From Acinetobacter halotolerans (GTDB taxonomy: Bacteria > Pseudomonadota > Gammaproteobacteria > Pseudomonadales > Moraxellaceae): 64,000 bases of DNA. Position numbers and translations under genes: made by a program. The number at the start of each line of letters is the position of its first letter. Positions within the stretch are counted from its first letter, which is position 1. The notes under the pieces are model-generated. The model was not told where the DNA came from. It was given only the letters and a program-made list of their open reading frames with translations, and did no database searches. The stretch is from positions 248,001 through 312,000 of the forward strand of contig NZ_SGIM01000001.1 in assembly GCF_004208515.1 (NCBI RefSeq), in the 5' to 3' direction. This document shows positions 9,694 to 19,632 of this stretch, piece by piece.

Positions 9694-10812
9694 ATGTTGT
9701 TATGGTTATTTGAACAATTGGCGGGGTATAACAGCTCGTTCCAAGTTGTTCGTTATTTAACATTGCGTTCATTATTGAGTCTACTAACCGCGTTGGCAAT
9801 TGGATTGGTTTTAGGACCGATCATGATTCGCAAATTACAAGCATTAAAATATGGTCAAGCGGTGAGCTCTTTTGCACCTGAAAATCATGCTAAGAAGATG
9901 GGAACGCCGACCATGGGGGGGATTCTCATTCTGCTCTCTATTGGTATTAGTACCCTGTTGTGGGCAGACCTATCCAACCCGTATGTTTGGATTGTTCTGG
10001 GGGTTATGGTGGTATTTGGGGCAGTCGGTTGGGCTGATGATTGGATTAAAGTCCGTTATAAAGACAACGCGGGTTTACCTGCTCGTAAAAAGTTTTTTTG
10101 GACTTCAGTTGCTTCATTAGGCGCAGGTATTGCCTTATATGTAATTGCAAAACAGCAAGATAGTGCCTTGCATACCGCGAATATGTTGGACTTATTGATT
10201 CCATTTTTTAAGAATCTTTCCATTCCACTTTCAGCGGTTCCACTTGGTTTAGCCTTTATTGCCTTTACTTATTTGGTGATCAATGGTGCATCTAACGCAG
10301 TCAATCTAACCGATGGTTTGGATGGCTTGGCGATTATGCCGATTGTGATGGTCGCGGCAGGTTTGGGCGTATTTGCTTATTTGTCTGGTGATATTCGTTT
10401 TGCCAATTATCTACATATTCCCTATGTGAAATATACCTCAGAGCTTGTGGTGATTTGCTCAGCGATGATCGGTGCTGGTTTGGCCTTCCTTTGGTACAAT
10501 GCCCACCCTGCTCAAGTGTTTATGGGTGATGTCGGTGCGTTGGCGTTGGGTGCGATGCTCGGTACGATTGCAGTCATGGTTAGACAGGAAATTGTATTTG
10601 CGATTATGGGTGGTGTATTTGTTATGGAAGCCATCTCGGTATTCTTGCAAATTGGCTCATTGCGGATGCGAAACAAACGTGTATTCCTGATGGCACCTCT
10701 ACATCATCATTATGAAAAACAAGGCTGGAAGGAAACTCAAGTGGTGATTCGCTTCTGGATTATTACGATTTTCTTGGTGGTTTTAGGGTTAATGACGTTA
10801 AAATTACGTTAA
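9694..10812 (+). CDS. mraY: Phospho-MurNAc-pentapeptide transferase MraY
   Basis: 372-residue polytopic inner-membrane enzyme that transfers phospho-MurNAc-pentapeptide to undecaprenyl phosphate, making lipid I. Diagnostic motifs are the acidic pair in [32 protein letters not shown] and the histidine-rich [12 protein letters not shown] loop. About ten membrane segments are apparent. Its ATG follows the murF stop immediately, with GGAG as ribosome-binding site inside murF. In many gammaproteobacteria murD, ftsW and murG would follow; here a terminator ends the operon. Confidence 0.97.
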   Translation: MLLWLFEQLAGYNSSFQVVRYLTLRSLLSLLTALAIGLVLGPIMIRKLQALKYGQAVSSFAPENHAKKMGTPTMGGILILLSIGISTLLWADLSNPYVWIVLGVMVVFGAVGWADDWIKVRYKDNAGLPARKKFFWTSVASLGAGIALYVIAKQQDSALHTANMLDLLIPFFKNLSIPLSAVPLGLAFIAFTYLVINGASNAVNLTDGLDGLAIMPIVMVAAGLGVFAYLSGDIRFANYLHIPYVKYTSELVVICSAMIGAGLAFLWYNAHPAQVFMGDVGALALGAMLGTIAVMVRQEIVFAIMGGVFVMEAISVFLQIGSLRMRNKRVFLMAPLHHHYEKQGWKETQVVIRFWIITIFLVVLGLMTLKLR

Positions 10813-10828
10813 GCCACGATTTAAAAAA

Positions 10829-10854
10829 GAAGCTGGTGAATACCAGCTTTTTTT
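10829..10854 (+). terminator. Rho-independent terminator of the rsmH-mraY operon
   Basis: Arms AAGCTGGT and ACCAGCTT with a GAAT loop, followed by a T run, 17 nt after the mraY stop. It ends just before the rlmA ribosome-binding site. Confidence 0.9.
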
Positions 10855-10872
10855 ATGCTTGGAGAAAAATAG

Positions 10873-11691
10873 ATGAATTTGTTGATGTGTCCTGTTTGTC
10901 GCCAATCATTAAATTTGGTTGAAAATGCATGGCGATGTGATAACGGACATCATTATGATGTGGCGAAACAAGGTTATGTAAATCTGCATGTGGTGCAGCA
11001 TAAGCATAGTAAAACGCCAGGGGATACGGCAGAGTCCGTGTTGGCACGCCGAGAGTTTTTGCAAGCAGGTTTTTATCAGCCCTTACAACAAGCTGTGGTT
11101 GAGTTGCTGCAACAGTTAAAACCAAAAACGATTTTGGATATTGGCTGTGGCGAAGGCTACTACACCAGTGCTATGCAGCGTCATACTGAATACTGTATCG
11201 GTGTGGATATTGCCAAAACAGCAGTACAACGTGCGGCAAAATTAAATTCTGACGTGACTTGGGTGGTGGGGACTGGGGCAACTTTGCCTGTACGAAATCA
11301 TTCGATTGATGTGTGTAGTAGTTTATTTAGCCCAATTCCACAAAATGAAATCGTACGAGTGTTGAGTGATCAAGGTTATTTGATTGTGGTGACACCTGCA
11401 CCTAAGCATCTATTCGCATTGCGTGAAGCGTTGTTCGAGCAGGTCAATTTGCATGAACCACAGAAGTTTATTGAACAGCTTGAATCTCAATTTGAGCTGA
11501 AACAGCAACGAATTGTTGAAACCACAATGCAGTTAGATCAGCTCGCGCTCAGCAACTTAATTGCGATGACGCCATATGCGTATAAAGCCAATCCGGAGCG
11601 ACGGAAAGCACTTGAGCAGCAACAGCAGTTTACCGTCAGTGCCGCCTTTCAGATTTATCTATTTCAGAAAAACAAACAGCCATCAAATTGA
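10873..11691 (+). CDS. rlmA: 23S rRNA (guanine745-N1)-methyltransferase RlmA-like
   Basis: 272 residues. SAM-dependent methyltransferase for G745 (or the related G748 position) of 23S rRNA helix 35. The N-terminal zinc-binding element has LMCPVC at residues 4-9 and a second pair in RCDNGHHYD around residue 22; the SAM-binding motif is LDIGCGEGYY near residue 91. The GGAGA ribosome-binding site precedes the ATG at normal spacing. The gene converges on the PBP1a gene, and its stop codon lies inside the shared hairpin at 11674-11700. RlmA (Gram-negative G745) is favoured over RlmA-II by taxonomy. Confidence 0.9.
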   Translation: MNLLMCPVCRQSLNLVENAWRCDNGHHYDVAKQGYVNLHVVQHKHSKTPGDTAESVLARREFLQAGFYQPLQQAVVELLQQLKPKTILDIGCGEGYYTSAMQRHTEYCIGVDIAKTAVQRAAKLNSDVTWVVGTGATLPVRNHSIDVCSSLFSPIPQNEIVRVLSDQGYLIVVTPAPKHLFALREALFEQVNLHEPQKFIEQLESQFELKQQRIVETTMQLDQLALSNLIAMTPYAYKANPERRKALEQQQQFTVSAAFQIYLFQKNKQPSN

Positions 11692-11700
11692 TGGCTGTTT
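11668..11700 (-). terminator. Terminator of the PBP1a gene in the convergent region
   Basis: Near-perfect inverted repeat (AAACAGCCATCAA with its complement), followed on the minus strand by TTTGTTTTT. The U tract is good on the minus strand and poor on the plus strand, so it mainly serves the PBP1a transcript, though it may also stop rlmA transcripts. Confidence 0.8.
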
Positions 11701-11716
11701 GGGCGTTGACGAACGA

Positions 11717-14293
11717 CTATTGGATTTGATTAATTAAATTTTCAATTCCATCTCGCTCTCTTTGGGTGTTTGAGTTTTGAGGGTTTGAACCCATCGCCGG
11801 TGGTTGTTTTCTCTCTGGTGTGATGGTGTGTTCTCCATTAGTCCCAGATAAGTCTGAAAAATCACTTTGCGCTGAGCGTGTAGGTGCTGCAGGTGCAGGA
11901 CGGTAAAGTGGACGTGCGAGTGGTGGAGAAGCACGATATTCTTTACGATCTTCGCTTTGCTGGACCTGTAATTGATCATGAGAAATAGGATCTTTCGCAT
12001 CTTTATCCAAACGAACCCATGCAGAAGGCGTATCTTTTAAAGCATTGGCCATAAAGTTGGTCCAAATTGGCAGTGCAGCAACGCCACCATATTCTCTACG
12101 ACCTAGGGTGCGAGGCTGATCGAAGCCGACCCAAGTTACTGTTACTAATTTGCCATTAAAGCCCGCGAACCAAGCATCTTTGGCATCATTGGTGGTTCCT
12201 GTTTTTCCACCTAAGTCATCACGACCGATTTTAAGTGCAGCACGACCTGTACCATGTTGGATGACATCACGTAAAATGTTGGCCATATCATAGGCAGAGC
12301 TTGATTTTAAAATTCGTTGTGCTTGACGATAATCGCTATTGGTCTTGATAGTTTGTTCAGAATTATTGGCAGTTAATTGAGTTTCCGATGCGGCGCTTGC
12401 GTTCTCTAAGCTTTGATTGGTGATTTCTGTTACTTCAGGAGCATCTGCTTCTTGTTGCGGAGCCGGTGCTTTTGCATCGCCAATACAAGGAATACATGCA
12501 TATTCAGGCTTGGCACTATAAATGACCTTGCCTGAGGCATCTTCAATCCGTTTAATAAAATGTGGCTGGATACGATAACCGCCATTCGCGAAGGTTGCAT
12601 AGCCAGTTGCCATCTGTACAGGCAAGACCTGTGGTGTTCCTAATGCAATGGTGTAGTTGCGAGGAATTTGGTCATCCTGCAAACCAAAATCCATAAAGAG
12701 TTGGCGCGTACGCTCGATACCTACATTTTGTAGTAATCGTACCGATACGGTATTTCTGGATAAATATAAAGCACGACGTAAAGGAATCATACCCAGATAA
12801 CGGCCGTCTGAGTTTCTAGGCGACCATTTCCCAATAGTAATCGGGTTGTCATTGACCATACTATAAGGCGTCATGCCGCGCTCTAAAGCCAATGCATAGA
12901 CAAAAGGCTTAATAGTTGAACCCGGTTGTCTCCATCCTTGAGTCGCACGGTTAAACTTCGATTGATAGAAATTATAACCACCGACAACAGCTTCGATTGC
13001 GCCATCATTTGGATTTATGGCAATGAGCTGCCCTTGTACTTTAGGGACTTGAACTAAAGACCAAACAGTTTTTTCTTTATTGGGGCGTAAGCGGATAATA
13101 TCTTTTACTTTGACAATTTGTGATGCATTGGAGGGTGCTCCGCCGACACTATTGGCATTGCGATAAGGGCGAATCCATGACATACCTGACCAATTGACAG
13201 TCACAGTTGAACCATCTTGCATGCGCGCATCAAAGGAATTGTTATTTACTTTTACCACTTGAGCTGGATAAGTATTGGCATAAGCCATGAATTGATTGAG
13301 AGGTTGATCATGCGCTTCAGGGCCACGCCAACCATGACGACGGTCATAAGCTTCTAAACCATCTTGAAGAGCTTGCTCAGCATAACGTTGACGATTGCTA
13401 TCAATGGTGGTGTACACCTTGTAGCCTGAATCAATCGCTTGATCACCAAACTGTTTAACCAATTCTGAACGTACCATTTCACCTACGTATGGGAACACAT
13501 TGCTGACGGAGCGGTCCACCATATTTAGATTGATCGGTTCTGCGACCGCTTTTTGATATTGGGCTTGATTGATATAGCCGAGCTGAAGCATGCGCCCTAA
13601 AATCCAATTACGGCGTTCAAGTGCACGTTGAGGGTTGGCGACAGGATTATATTTAGAAGGTGCTTTAGGCAGGCCTGCAATCATCGCCATTTGTGCAATG
13701 CTGAGTTCATCGATATTTTTGTTGTAATAGATTCGTGCAGCAGCAGCGATACCATAGGAGTTTTTACCCAAGAAGATCTTATTGACATAAGAACTCAAAA
13801 TTTCTTGTTTGGTGAGGCTCTGTTCAATTTTTCGTGCAAGAAAGACTTCAGTGAGTTTGCGTCTTAATGTTCGCTCAGGACTTAAATAATAATTTTTTGC
13901 TACCTGCATGGTAATGGTTGAGCCCCCAGTTTGGACATCAGAGCCAGTTACAGATTCGGTTATCGCTCGCCCCAAACCTTTAAAACTAATGCCGCTATGC
14001 TCAAAAAAAGAAGAATCTTCAGCGGCCAAAAAAGCATGAATAAACGTGGGCGGAATTTGCTCATATTCGACAGGAATGGAAAGTTTTCCGCCATATTCTG
14101 CAATCAGCTTATTATCTGCTGTATATACCTGCAATGGTTTTAACAGTGGCGCCTTTTTTAATGAACTCATATCTGGCAGTGATGGCGCGAGATAGAGATA
14201 CATGCCATAAAATCCCATTGGAAGTGAGACTAAGATAATAATAATGATCAAAAAAAATGGGCGAACAATACCAGAACTGGATAGCTTTTTCAT
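11717..14293 (-). CDS. mrcA: Penicillin-binding protein 1A, bifunctional glycosyltransferase/transpeptidase
   Basis: 858 residues (ponA/mrcA family). It polymerises glycan strands and cross-links peptides in the periplasm. An N-terminal membrane anchor (about residues 11-34) is followed by a GT51 glycosyltransferase domain with EDSSFFEHSG near residue 92 and GGSTITMQVAKNYYLS. Then come an OB-like insert and a transpeptidase domain with serine motif GSTIKPF, SRNT and KTGTT. The long C-terminal tail is Pro/Gln/Arg rich and looks disordered. Divergent from pilM, the common arrangement in Acinetobacter and Pseudomonas. It is about the usual family length. Confidence 0.96.
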   Translation of the reverse strand: MKKLSSSGIVRPFFLIIIIILVSLPMGFYGMYLYLAPSLPDMSSLKKAPLLKPLQVYTADNKLIAEYGGKLSIPVEYEQIPPTFIHAFLAAEDSSFFEHSGISFKGLGRAITESVTGSDVQTGGSTITMQVAKNYYLSPERTLRRKLTEVFLARKIEQSLTKQEILSSYVNKIFLGKNSYGIAAAARIYYNKNIDELSIAQMAMIAGLPKAPSKYNPVANPQRALERRNWILGRMLQLGYINQAQYQKAVAEPINLNMVDRSVSNVFPYVGEMVRSELVKQFGDQAIDSGYKVYTTIDSNRQRYAEQALQDGLEAYDRRHGWRGPEAHDQPLNQFMAYANTYPAQVVKVNNNSFDARMQDGSTVTVNWSGMSWIRPYRNANSVGGAPSNASQIVKVKDIIRLRPNKEKTVWSLVQVPKVQGQLIAINPNDGAIEAVVGGYNFYQSKFNRATQGWRQPGSTIKPFVYALALERGMTPYSMVNDNPITIGKWSPRNSDGRYLGMIPLRRALYLSRNTVSVRLLQNVGIERTRQLFMDFGLQDDQIPRNYTIALGTPQVLPVQMATGYATFANGGYRIQPHFIKRIEDASGKVIYSAKPEYACIPCIGDAKAPAPQQEADAPEVTEITNQSLENASAASETQLTANNSEQTIKTNSDYRQAQRILKSSSAYDMANILRDVIQHGTGRAALKIGRDDLGGKTGTTNDAKDAWFAGFNGKLVTVTWVGFDQPRTLGRREYGGVAALPIWTNFMANALKDTPSAWVRLDKDAKDPISHDQLQVQQSEDRKEYRASPPLARPLYRPAPAAPTRSAQSDFSDLSGTNGEHTITPERKQPPAMGSNPQNSNTQRERDGIENLINQIQ

Positions 14294-14354
14294 AATAAGT
14301 AAGTTTTAATAAGAGCGAATGACAAACTAATTGTGGTCAGTATATCCTTTAGAC

Positions 14355-14388
14355 ATACGGATTGTTAGATGGGTTATTGTATCCGTAT
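14355..14388. promoter_or_regulatory. Inverted repeat in the ponA/pilM divergent promoter region
   Basis: Perfect 8-bp arms ATACGGAT (14355-14362) and ATCCGTAT (14381-14388) with an 18-nt spacer, inside the 162-nt gap between the divergent PBP1a and pilM genes. It has no T tract and lies far from any gene end, so it is not a terminator. A dimeric regulator site is plausible, but I do not recognise the motif. Confidence 0.4.
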
Positions 14389-14455
14389 TAATTAAAGACC
14401 AAAACAAATTAGTGTGTTGTATTTTTGGGGATAAAAAAATAAATAGGAAAATACT

Positions 14456-15514
14456 GTGCTCAGGTTATATCGTAAACCAAATAAGGGGTTAGTGGGTGTC
14501 GATATTAGTTCGACAACTGTTAAATTATTGGAACTTTCTGTAAAGAACGGTAGATATTGGGTTGAAAGTTATGCCGTGATGCCATTGCCTGAAAATAGCG
14601 TGGTGGAAAAAAGCATTTTGAACCCAGAGGCGGTCGGTGATGCACTTGAGAGAGTGGTGAACCTCGCCAATCCACATACCAGCAATGTGGCAATTGCGGT
14701 ACCTACTTCTATGGTAATTAACAAAATCATAGAGATGGATGCGGATATGACGGATGAAGAGCGAGAAGTTCAAATTCGTATGGATGCTGAGCAATATATT
14801 CCGTTCCCATTAGATGAAGTGAGTCTTGATTTTGAAGTTTTACCTGATCGATTAGCCAATCCGAATCGGGTAAATGTCCTTCTCGTTGCTACACGTACTG
14901 AGAATGTTGATACGCGTGTAGAAGTGCTAGAGCTTGCCGGATTAAATGCCAAAACAGCTGATGTTGAAAGCTATGCGATGGAGCGTGCTTTTAGTGTGTT
15001 TTCGGATACACTGCCGATGGGGGCAAACACCGTTGGCATCTTAGATATCGGGCATACCATGACCACGCTATCAGTGATGCAAAAGGGCAAAATCATTTAT
15101 ACACGTGAACAAGTCTTTGGGGGGCGACAGCTGACCCAAGATGTTCAAAGTCGCTATGGTTTGTCATTTGAAGAAGCAGGTCGTGCCAAAAAAGAAAGAA
15201 CGCTGCCAGACGATTATGACATCGAGGTACTTGAGCCGTTCTTAGATGCCGTGGTGCAACAAGCAGCGCGTTCACTACAATTCTTTTTTTCATCTTCTCA
15301 ATTCAACGAGATTGATCATATTTTGCTGGCTGGAGGGAATGCCAATATTCCAGGCTTAGCAAAGTTATTACAACAAAAATTGGGTTACCGAGTAACGATT
15401 GCCAATCCATTTCTACAAATGGGTTTTTCTCCACAAATCGATATTAAAAAAATTGAAAATGATGCTTCCTCATTGATGGTTGCATGTGGTTTGGCATTGA
15501 GGAGTTTTGATTAA
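14456..15514 (+). CDS. pilM: Type IV pilus inner-membrane platform protein PilM
   Basis: 352 residues. Cytoplasmic actin-like ATPase-fold protein that binds the N-terminus of PilN and links the pilus alignment complex to the motor side. The FtsA-like beginning GLVGVDISSTTVKLLEL and the later GILDIGHTMTTLSV and LLAGGNANIPGL nucleotide-binding motifs are typical. The start is GTG with an AGGA ribosome-binding site; there is no ATG nearby giving the conserved N-terminus. First gene of pilMNOPQ, divergent from the PBP1a gene. Confidence 0.95.
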   Translation: MLRLYRKPNKGLVGVDISSTTVKLLELSVKNGRYWVESYAVMPLPENSVVEKSILNPEAVGDALERVVNLANPHTSNVAIAVPTSMVINKIIEMDADMTDEEREVQIRMDAEQYIPFPLDEVSLDFEVLPDRLANPNRVNVLLVATRTENVDTRVEVLELAGLNAKTADVESYAMERAFSVFSDTLPMGANTVGILDIGHTMTTLSVMQKGKIIYTREQVFGGRQLTQDVQSRYGLSFEEAGRAKKERTLPDDYDIEVLEPFLDAVVQQAARSLQFFFSSSQFNEIDHILLAGGNANIPGLAKLLQQKLGYRVTIANPFLQMGFSPQIDIKKIENDASSLMVACGLALRSFD

Positions 15515-16155
15515 TGGCAAAGATTAACTTACTCCCTTGGCGCGATGAGCTAAGAGAACAAAGAAAGAAACAATTTGTCGCATTTTGTGTTGGGGTGGCT
15601 GCATTAGGAATTGCATCTGTATTTACAGCTTGGATGTATTTTGATCACAAATTGAATGATCAAGAGCAAGCCAATCAGTTTATTGTCAGTACCAATCAAA
15701 GTTTGGATGTACAGCTCAAGTCTTTAGAGGGTTTGCAAGAACGCCGTAATGCCATTATTGAGCGAATGAAGTTGATTCAGGGTTTGCAAGGACAACGCCC
15801 AGTGATTGTAAGGTTAGTTGATGAGTTAGTCCGTGTGACACCACCAACCATGTACATCACTAAATTTACGCGAACTGGCGATAAATTCAGTATTGAAGGC
15901 AAGGCAGAAAGTCCAAATACAGTGGCGGAATTACTACGTAATTTAGAAGCATCCCCTTGGTACCGTAATGCCTTTATGAATTCATTTTTGGCAGCAGAAG
16001 AGAAAAAAGATAAAACAGCAAGCTCTTTGGTTCCTCGCGTAGAAGAGAATTATGGAAGTTTTGTCGTTACTGTAGATTTGGGTGAAATCGGTACCACCGT
16101 TGTAGCCGACCCAGCTTCAGAGACAGCAACAGGGACAGTGGGGGTGACACAATGA
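15514..16155 (+). CDS. pilN: Type IV pilus assembly protein PilN
   Basis: 213 residues. Bitopic inner-membrane protein. The conserved cytoplasmic INLLPWRDELRE motif at residues 4-15 is the PilM-binding peptide. One membrane helix at about residues 22-42 is followed by a coiled coil and a ferredoxin-like periplasmic domain. It pairs with PilO. Its ATG overlaps the pilM stop by one base, implying tight coupling. Confidence 0.95.
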   Translation: MAKINLLPWRDELREQRKKQFVAFCVGVAALGIASVFTAWMYFDHKLNDQEQANQFIVSTNQSLDVQLKSLEGLQERRNAIIERMKLIQGLQGQRPVIVRLVDELVRVTPPTMYITKFTRTGDKFSIEGKAESPNTVAELLRNLEASPWYRNAFMNSFLAAEEKKDKTASSLVPRVEENYGSFVVTVDLGEIGTTVVADPASETATGTVGVTQ

Positions 16156-16874
16156 GTCAAGATGAACTAAATGAACTCAATCAAGATGGTGTTGCTGTAA
16201 AGAAGAAAAAAATGACAGTAGAGCAATTCTTCCAACAATTTAATACATTGGATATGAATAACTATGGCAGCTGGCCTCTCTCTGTCAAGGTGACTTGTTG
16301 GATTTTTATTCTTTTAGCTGTCGCTGCGCTAGGCTATTTTGTGGTGGTTCAAAAGCAATTGGAAACGATTGCCAATGCACAAGCACGAGAACAAAGCTTG
16401 TTGAATGAGTTTAAAGAAAAAGAATCTAAGTTGCGTAATTTGCAGCAGTACCAAACGCAATTACAAGAAATGGAAGCGAATTTTAATCAGCAACTAGAGC
16501 AGTTGCCGAAAGAAACAGAAATTCCAAGTTTAGTTGAGGATATAAACTTAACAGGCGTAAATTCTGGCTTGAAGTTTAAAAATATCCGCTTAGAAAAAGA
16601 AATTAAACAAGAGTTCTTTATTGAGCAACCTATCAGCATGGAAGCATCAGGGGATTATCATGCTTTCGGTGCGTTTGCGACAGGTATTGCAGCGTTACCA
16701 CGGATTGTGACTTTGCATGATTTTACGGTGGAAGCAAAAGAAGATACCCAGAAAAAATCTGACATTCCTGTGGTTAGCTATGCGGTGAAAGCAAAAACGT
16801 ATCGTTATGTTGGTGTTGATGATCAGGCCGCTATTGATGCGACAGCTCCATCTGCTCAAGGAGGACAGCACTAA
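16152..16874 (+). CDS. pilO: Type IV pilus assembly protein PilO
   Basis: 240 residues. Bitopic membrane protein of the alignment complex, partner of PilN and PilP. The N-terminal cytoplasmic part is charged, the membrane segment lies at about residues 48-67 (VTCWIFILLAVAALGYFVVV), then a long coiled coil rich in Gln/Glu/Leu and a ferredoxin-like periplasmic domain. The start overlaps the pilN stop (ATGA). Confidence 0.94.
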   Translation: MSQDELNELNQDGVAVKKKKMTVEQFFQQFNTLDMNNYGSWPLSVKVTCWIFILLAVAALGYFVVVQKQLETIANAQAREQSLLNEFKEKESKLRNLQQYQTQLQEMEANFNQQLEQLPKETEIPSLVEDINLTGVNSGLKFKNIRLEKEIKQEFFIEQPISMEASGDYHAFGAFATGIAALPRIVTLHDFTVEAKEDTQKKSDIPVVSYAVKAKTYRYVGVDDQAAIDATAPSAQGGQH

Positions 16875-17401
16875 TGAACCATTATAAGTTAATACTGGGT
16901 TTGTTTATCGGTTTTGGGCTAGTGGGGTGTGATTCTCGTATTGATGCGGTGAGTCAAAAAATGGCAGAAATTCGTAATCAACCACCTTTACCTATTGAGC
17001 CTGCACCTGTATTTACCCCAGTGCCTTTATTTAATTATTCGGCGCATCAGCTAAAGAGTCCTTTTATGCCGAGTTCTTTGGCAGCTGAATTGAAAATTAT
17101 GGCGGGCAAACGTGTTTATCCAAACTTCAATCGTCAACCTCAGCCTTTAGAAAGCTATGCGTTGGAATCCCTGAATATGAAAGGGAGCATGCGTGGTCGA
17201 GTAAATCAGACCATTGCTTTAATTCAGACCCCGGATGGGCAGATTGAGCGTGTACAAGTAGGCAGTTATTTGGGGATGAATCAAGGGCGCATTATTAAAA
17301 TTAGCCCGACTCAGATCGACTTGGTTGAAATTGTACCTGATGGACGAGAAGGTTATGTTGAAAGACCGAGAACACTCGTTTTAATTGGACCAGCGCCGTA
17401 A
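16874..17401 (+). CDS. pilP: Type IV pilus lipoprotein PilP
   Basis: 175 residues. Inner-membrane lipoprotein that connects PilN/PilO to the secretin PilQ. The lipobox is GLVGC with Cys19 as the lipidated residue. A proline-rich linker follows, then a beta-sandwich domain in which ESLNMKGSMRG and the GRIIKISPTQIDLVEIV segment are typical. The start overlaps the pilO stop (TAATG). Confidence 0.94.
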   Translation: MNHYKLILGLFIGFGLVGCDSRIDAVSQKMAEIRNQPPLPIEPAPVFTPVPLFNYSAHQLKSPFMPSSLAAELKIMAGKRVYPNFNRQPQPLESYALESLNMKGSMRGRVNQTIALIQTPDGQIERVQVGSYLGMNQGRIIKISPTQIDLVEIVPDGREGYVERPRTLVLIGPAP

Positions 17402-17417
17402 GATTAAGGGAATAACA

Positions 17418-19595
17418 ATGAAAAAACAGTTTAAAGATTCTTTATTTGGGGAAGCGAAGACCATGAATCATGCATTCCGTCAATTTTCTATGGGTGCTGT
17501 CGCTATAGCTGTGATGCAGGTTGCATCAGCACAAGTTAGTATGACCAATATTGTGCCAATGAGCTTAGCTGATCAAGGAACTGAAATCCGTGTCATGTTT
17601 AATGGTTTGCCACCACAACCGCAGGCTTACCAACTCGAGCAACCTTCACGTCTGATTTTAGATTTTGATAAAGCACAACAGTCTTTGAAACAGACATCGA
17701 TTCCTGTATCGACCAAAGAAGCCAGTTCAGTCGAAGTTGCTGCAGATGATCAGCGCTCTCGTGTGATCGTCAATTTGAAAGATGCAGGGGCGTTTACAAC
17801 ACGCGTTGAAGGTAATACCTTTGTTTTAAAAATTAATTCGGCACATCCAGCAGCTGCAATGACAGCACCAGTTGCGGCTCGTCAAGCACAACAAGGCGTT
17901 TCAAATATAGGCTTTCAGCGTGGAAAACAAGGTGAAGGCTTGGTTGTAATTGATTTGTTGGGCAGTAATACGCCAGTAGATGTACAACAACAGGGCAGTA
18001 AAATCGTGGTGCGAACGATGGGGAATAAGATTCCAACGCATCTCGCACGTCGCTTAAATACCAATGATTTTGCCACACCTGTCGCCAGTATTGATGCATA
18101 TAACGATAAAGGCAATGGTGTGATCACCATTCAATCTGCGGGTAGCTATGAATATATGGCTTATCAAGCAGAAAATAAACTCACGATTAGCCTAAAACGT
18201 CCTGAAGATAAGTCACCACTAAAAGCAAAATCACAAACTTATACCGGCAATAAGATTTCTTTAGATTTCCAAGATATTGAAGTGCGTCGTGTACTACAGT
18301 TGTTGGCTGATTTCACCAATATTAATATGGTTGCTGCAGATACAGTACAGGGCAATATTACTCTGCGTTTGAAGGATGTTCCTTGGGATCAAGCACTTGA
18401 TATCGTGTTGAAAACCAAAAATTTAGATAAACGCCGTAATGGAAATGTGATTTGGATTGCACCTGTCACAGAACTAATCAAAGCTGAAGAAGAAGAAGCA
18501 AAAGCCATTGCACAGAGTGTGAAGCTTGCACCGATTCAATCCGAATACATTAAACTCAGTTATGCCAAAGCTGCAGATATTTTAAAGTTAATTGAAGAGT
18601 CTCGTGATGGTAAGGGTGGAGTCTCAAACCGTACGGCGAACTCTGACTCTTTGGCTTTGGAAAGTTTACTCAGCTCTCGTGGCAGCGCCGTGGCGGATGT
18701 GCGTACCAATACTTTGATCGTCAACGATACGGCACTCAATATTGACAAAATTCGTAAGATGGTTGATTTGTTAGATGTGTCAGTCAAACAAGTCATGATC
18801 GAAGCGCGTATCGTCAGAGCGAGTACAGACTTTACTCGAGAGATGGGGGTAAAGTGGGGAATCTTGTCTCAAGGTGTTACTAAGAATAATGATTTGTTGG
18901 TGGGCGGTAGTGATACCACGCTTTGGAACCTCAGAAAACCTGAAAAAGACAGTGATACCGGTGGCTGGAAATATGAGATTGAACGTCCAGACAATCTAAA
19001 CGTCGATTTAGGTGCCACTACCGCTGGTGCGAGTCGTATCGCTTTTGGTTTGATTAGTTTGTCTGACTTTATGCTGGATCTAGAACTTTCAGCCGTTCAA
19101 GCAGACGGTTATGGTGAGGTGATTTCGACACCAAAAGTCATGACTGCAGACAAGCAACCTGCAAAAATTGAATCAGGAACAAAAATTCCTTATTCATCTT
19201 CGACAGGTGCGGGGGCCAATGCTGTACCTAAAACAGAGTTTATTGATGCGACATTGAGCTTAGATGTGACACCAAGTATTACCCCAGAAGGTAAAGTCAT
19301 GATGAAGCTCAATATCACTAAAGATGCGCCAAGTAATCCAACACCAACGGGTCAATTGACCATTAGTAAGAACTCGATTGATACCAATGTCTTGGTTGAT
19401 AACGGCGAAACTGTTGTTCTTGGTGGGATTTTTGAACAAGAGAACATTAGTTCACAAATTAAAGTTCCGTTCCTCGGTGATTTACCTTACGTTGGTCGTC
19501 TTTTCCGTCGTGATTTGAAAACCGACAATAAACGTGAACTGCTTATTTTTGTGACGCCGAGAATTGTTAATGACACTTTGACGAGAAATCATTAA
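17418..19595 (+). CDS. pilQ: Type IV pilus secretin PilQ
   Basis: 725 residues from the ATG with AAGGGA ribosome-binding site. It forms the outer-membrane channel through which the pilus, and in competent species DNA uptake, passes. The signal peptide core is FSMGAVAIAVMQVASAQ at about residues 24-40. Two AMIN domains (binding peptidoglycan) occupy about residues 45-260, then an N0/STN domain (SLDFQDIEVRRVLQLLADF), an N1 domain and the secretin domain ending with VVLGGIFEQE and PFLGDLPYVGRLFR. A second ATG at 17463 sits right before the signal peptide core and could be the true start (710 residues). Confidence 0.95.
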   Translation: MKKQFKDSLFGEAKTMNHAFRQFSMGAVAIAVMQVASAQVSMTNIVPMSLADQGTEIRVMFNGLPPQPQAYQLEQPSRLILDFDKAQQSLKQTSIPVSTKEASSVEVAADDQRSRVIVNLKDAGAFTTRVEGNTFVLKINSAHPAAAMTAPVAARQAQQGVSNIGFQRGKQGEGLVVIDLLGSNTPVDVQQQGSKIVVRTMGNKIPTHLARRLNTNDFATPVASIDAYNDKGNGVITIQSAGSYEYMAYQAENKLTISLKRPEDKSPLKAKSQTYTGNKISLDFQDIEVRRVLQLLADFTNINMVAADTVQGNITLRLKDVPWDQALDIVLKTKNLDKRRNGNVIWIAPVTELIKAEEEEAKAIAQSVKLAPIQSEYIKLSYAKAADILKLIEESRDGKGGVSNRTANSDSLALESLLSSRGSAVADVRTNTLIVNDTALNIDKIRKMVDLLDVSVKQVMIEARIVRASTDFTREMGVKWGILSQGVTKNNDLLVGGSDTTLWNLRKPEKDSDTGGWKYEIERPDNLNVDLGATTAGASRIAFGLISLSDFMLDLELSAVQADGYGEVISTPKVMTADKQPAKIESGTKIPYSSSTGAGANAVPKTEFIDATLSLDVTPSITPEGKVMMKLNITKDAPSNPTPTGQLTISKNSIDTNVLVDNGETVVLGGIFEQENISSQIKVPFLGDLPYVGRLFRRDLKTDNKRELLIFVTPRIVNDTLTRNH

Positions 19596-19632
19596 TATAT
19601 TTTCAATAATTGCAATTAATATAGGTGGCGCA

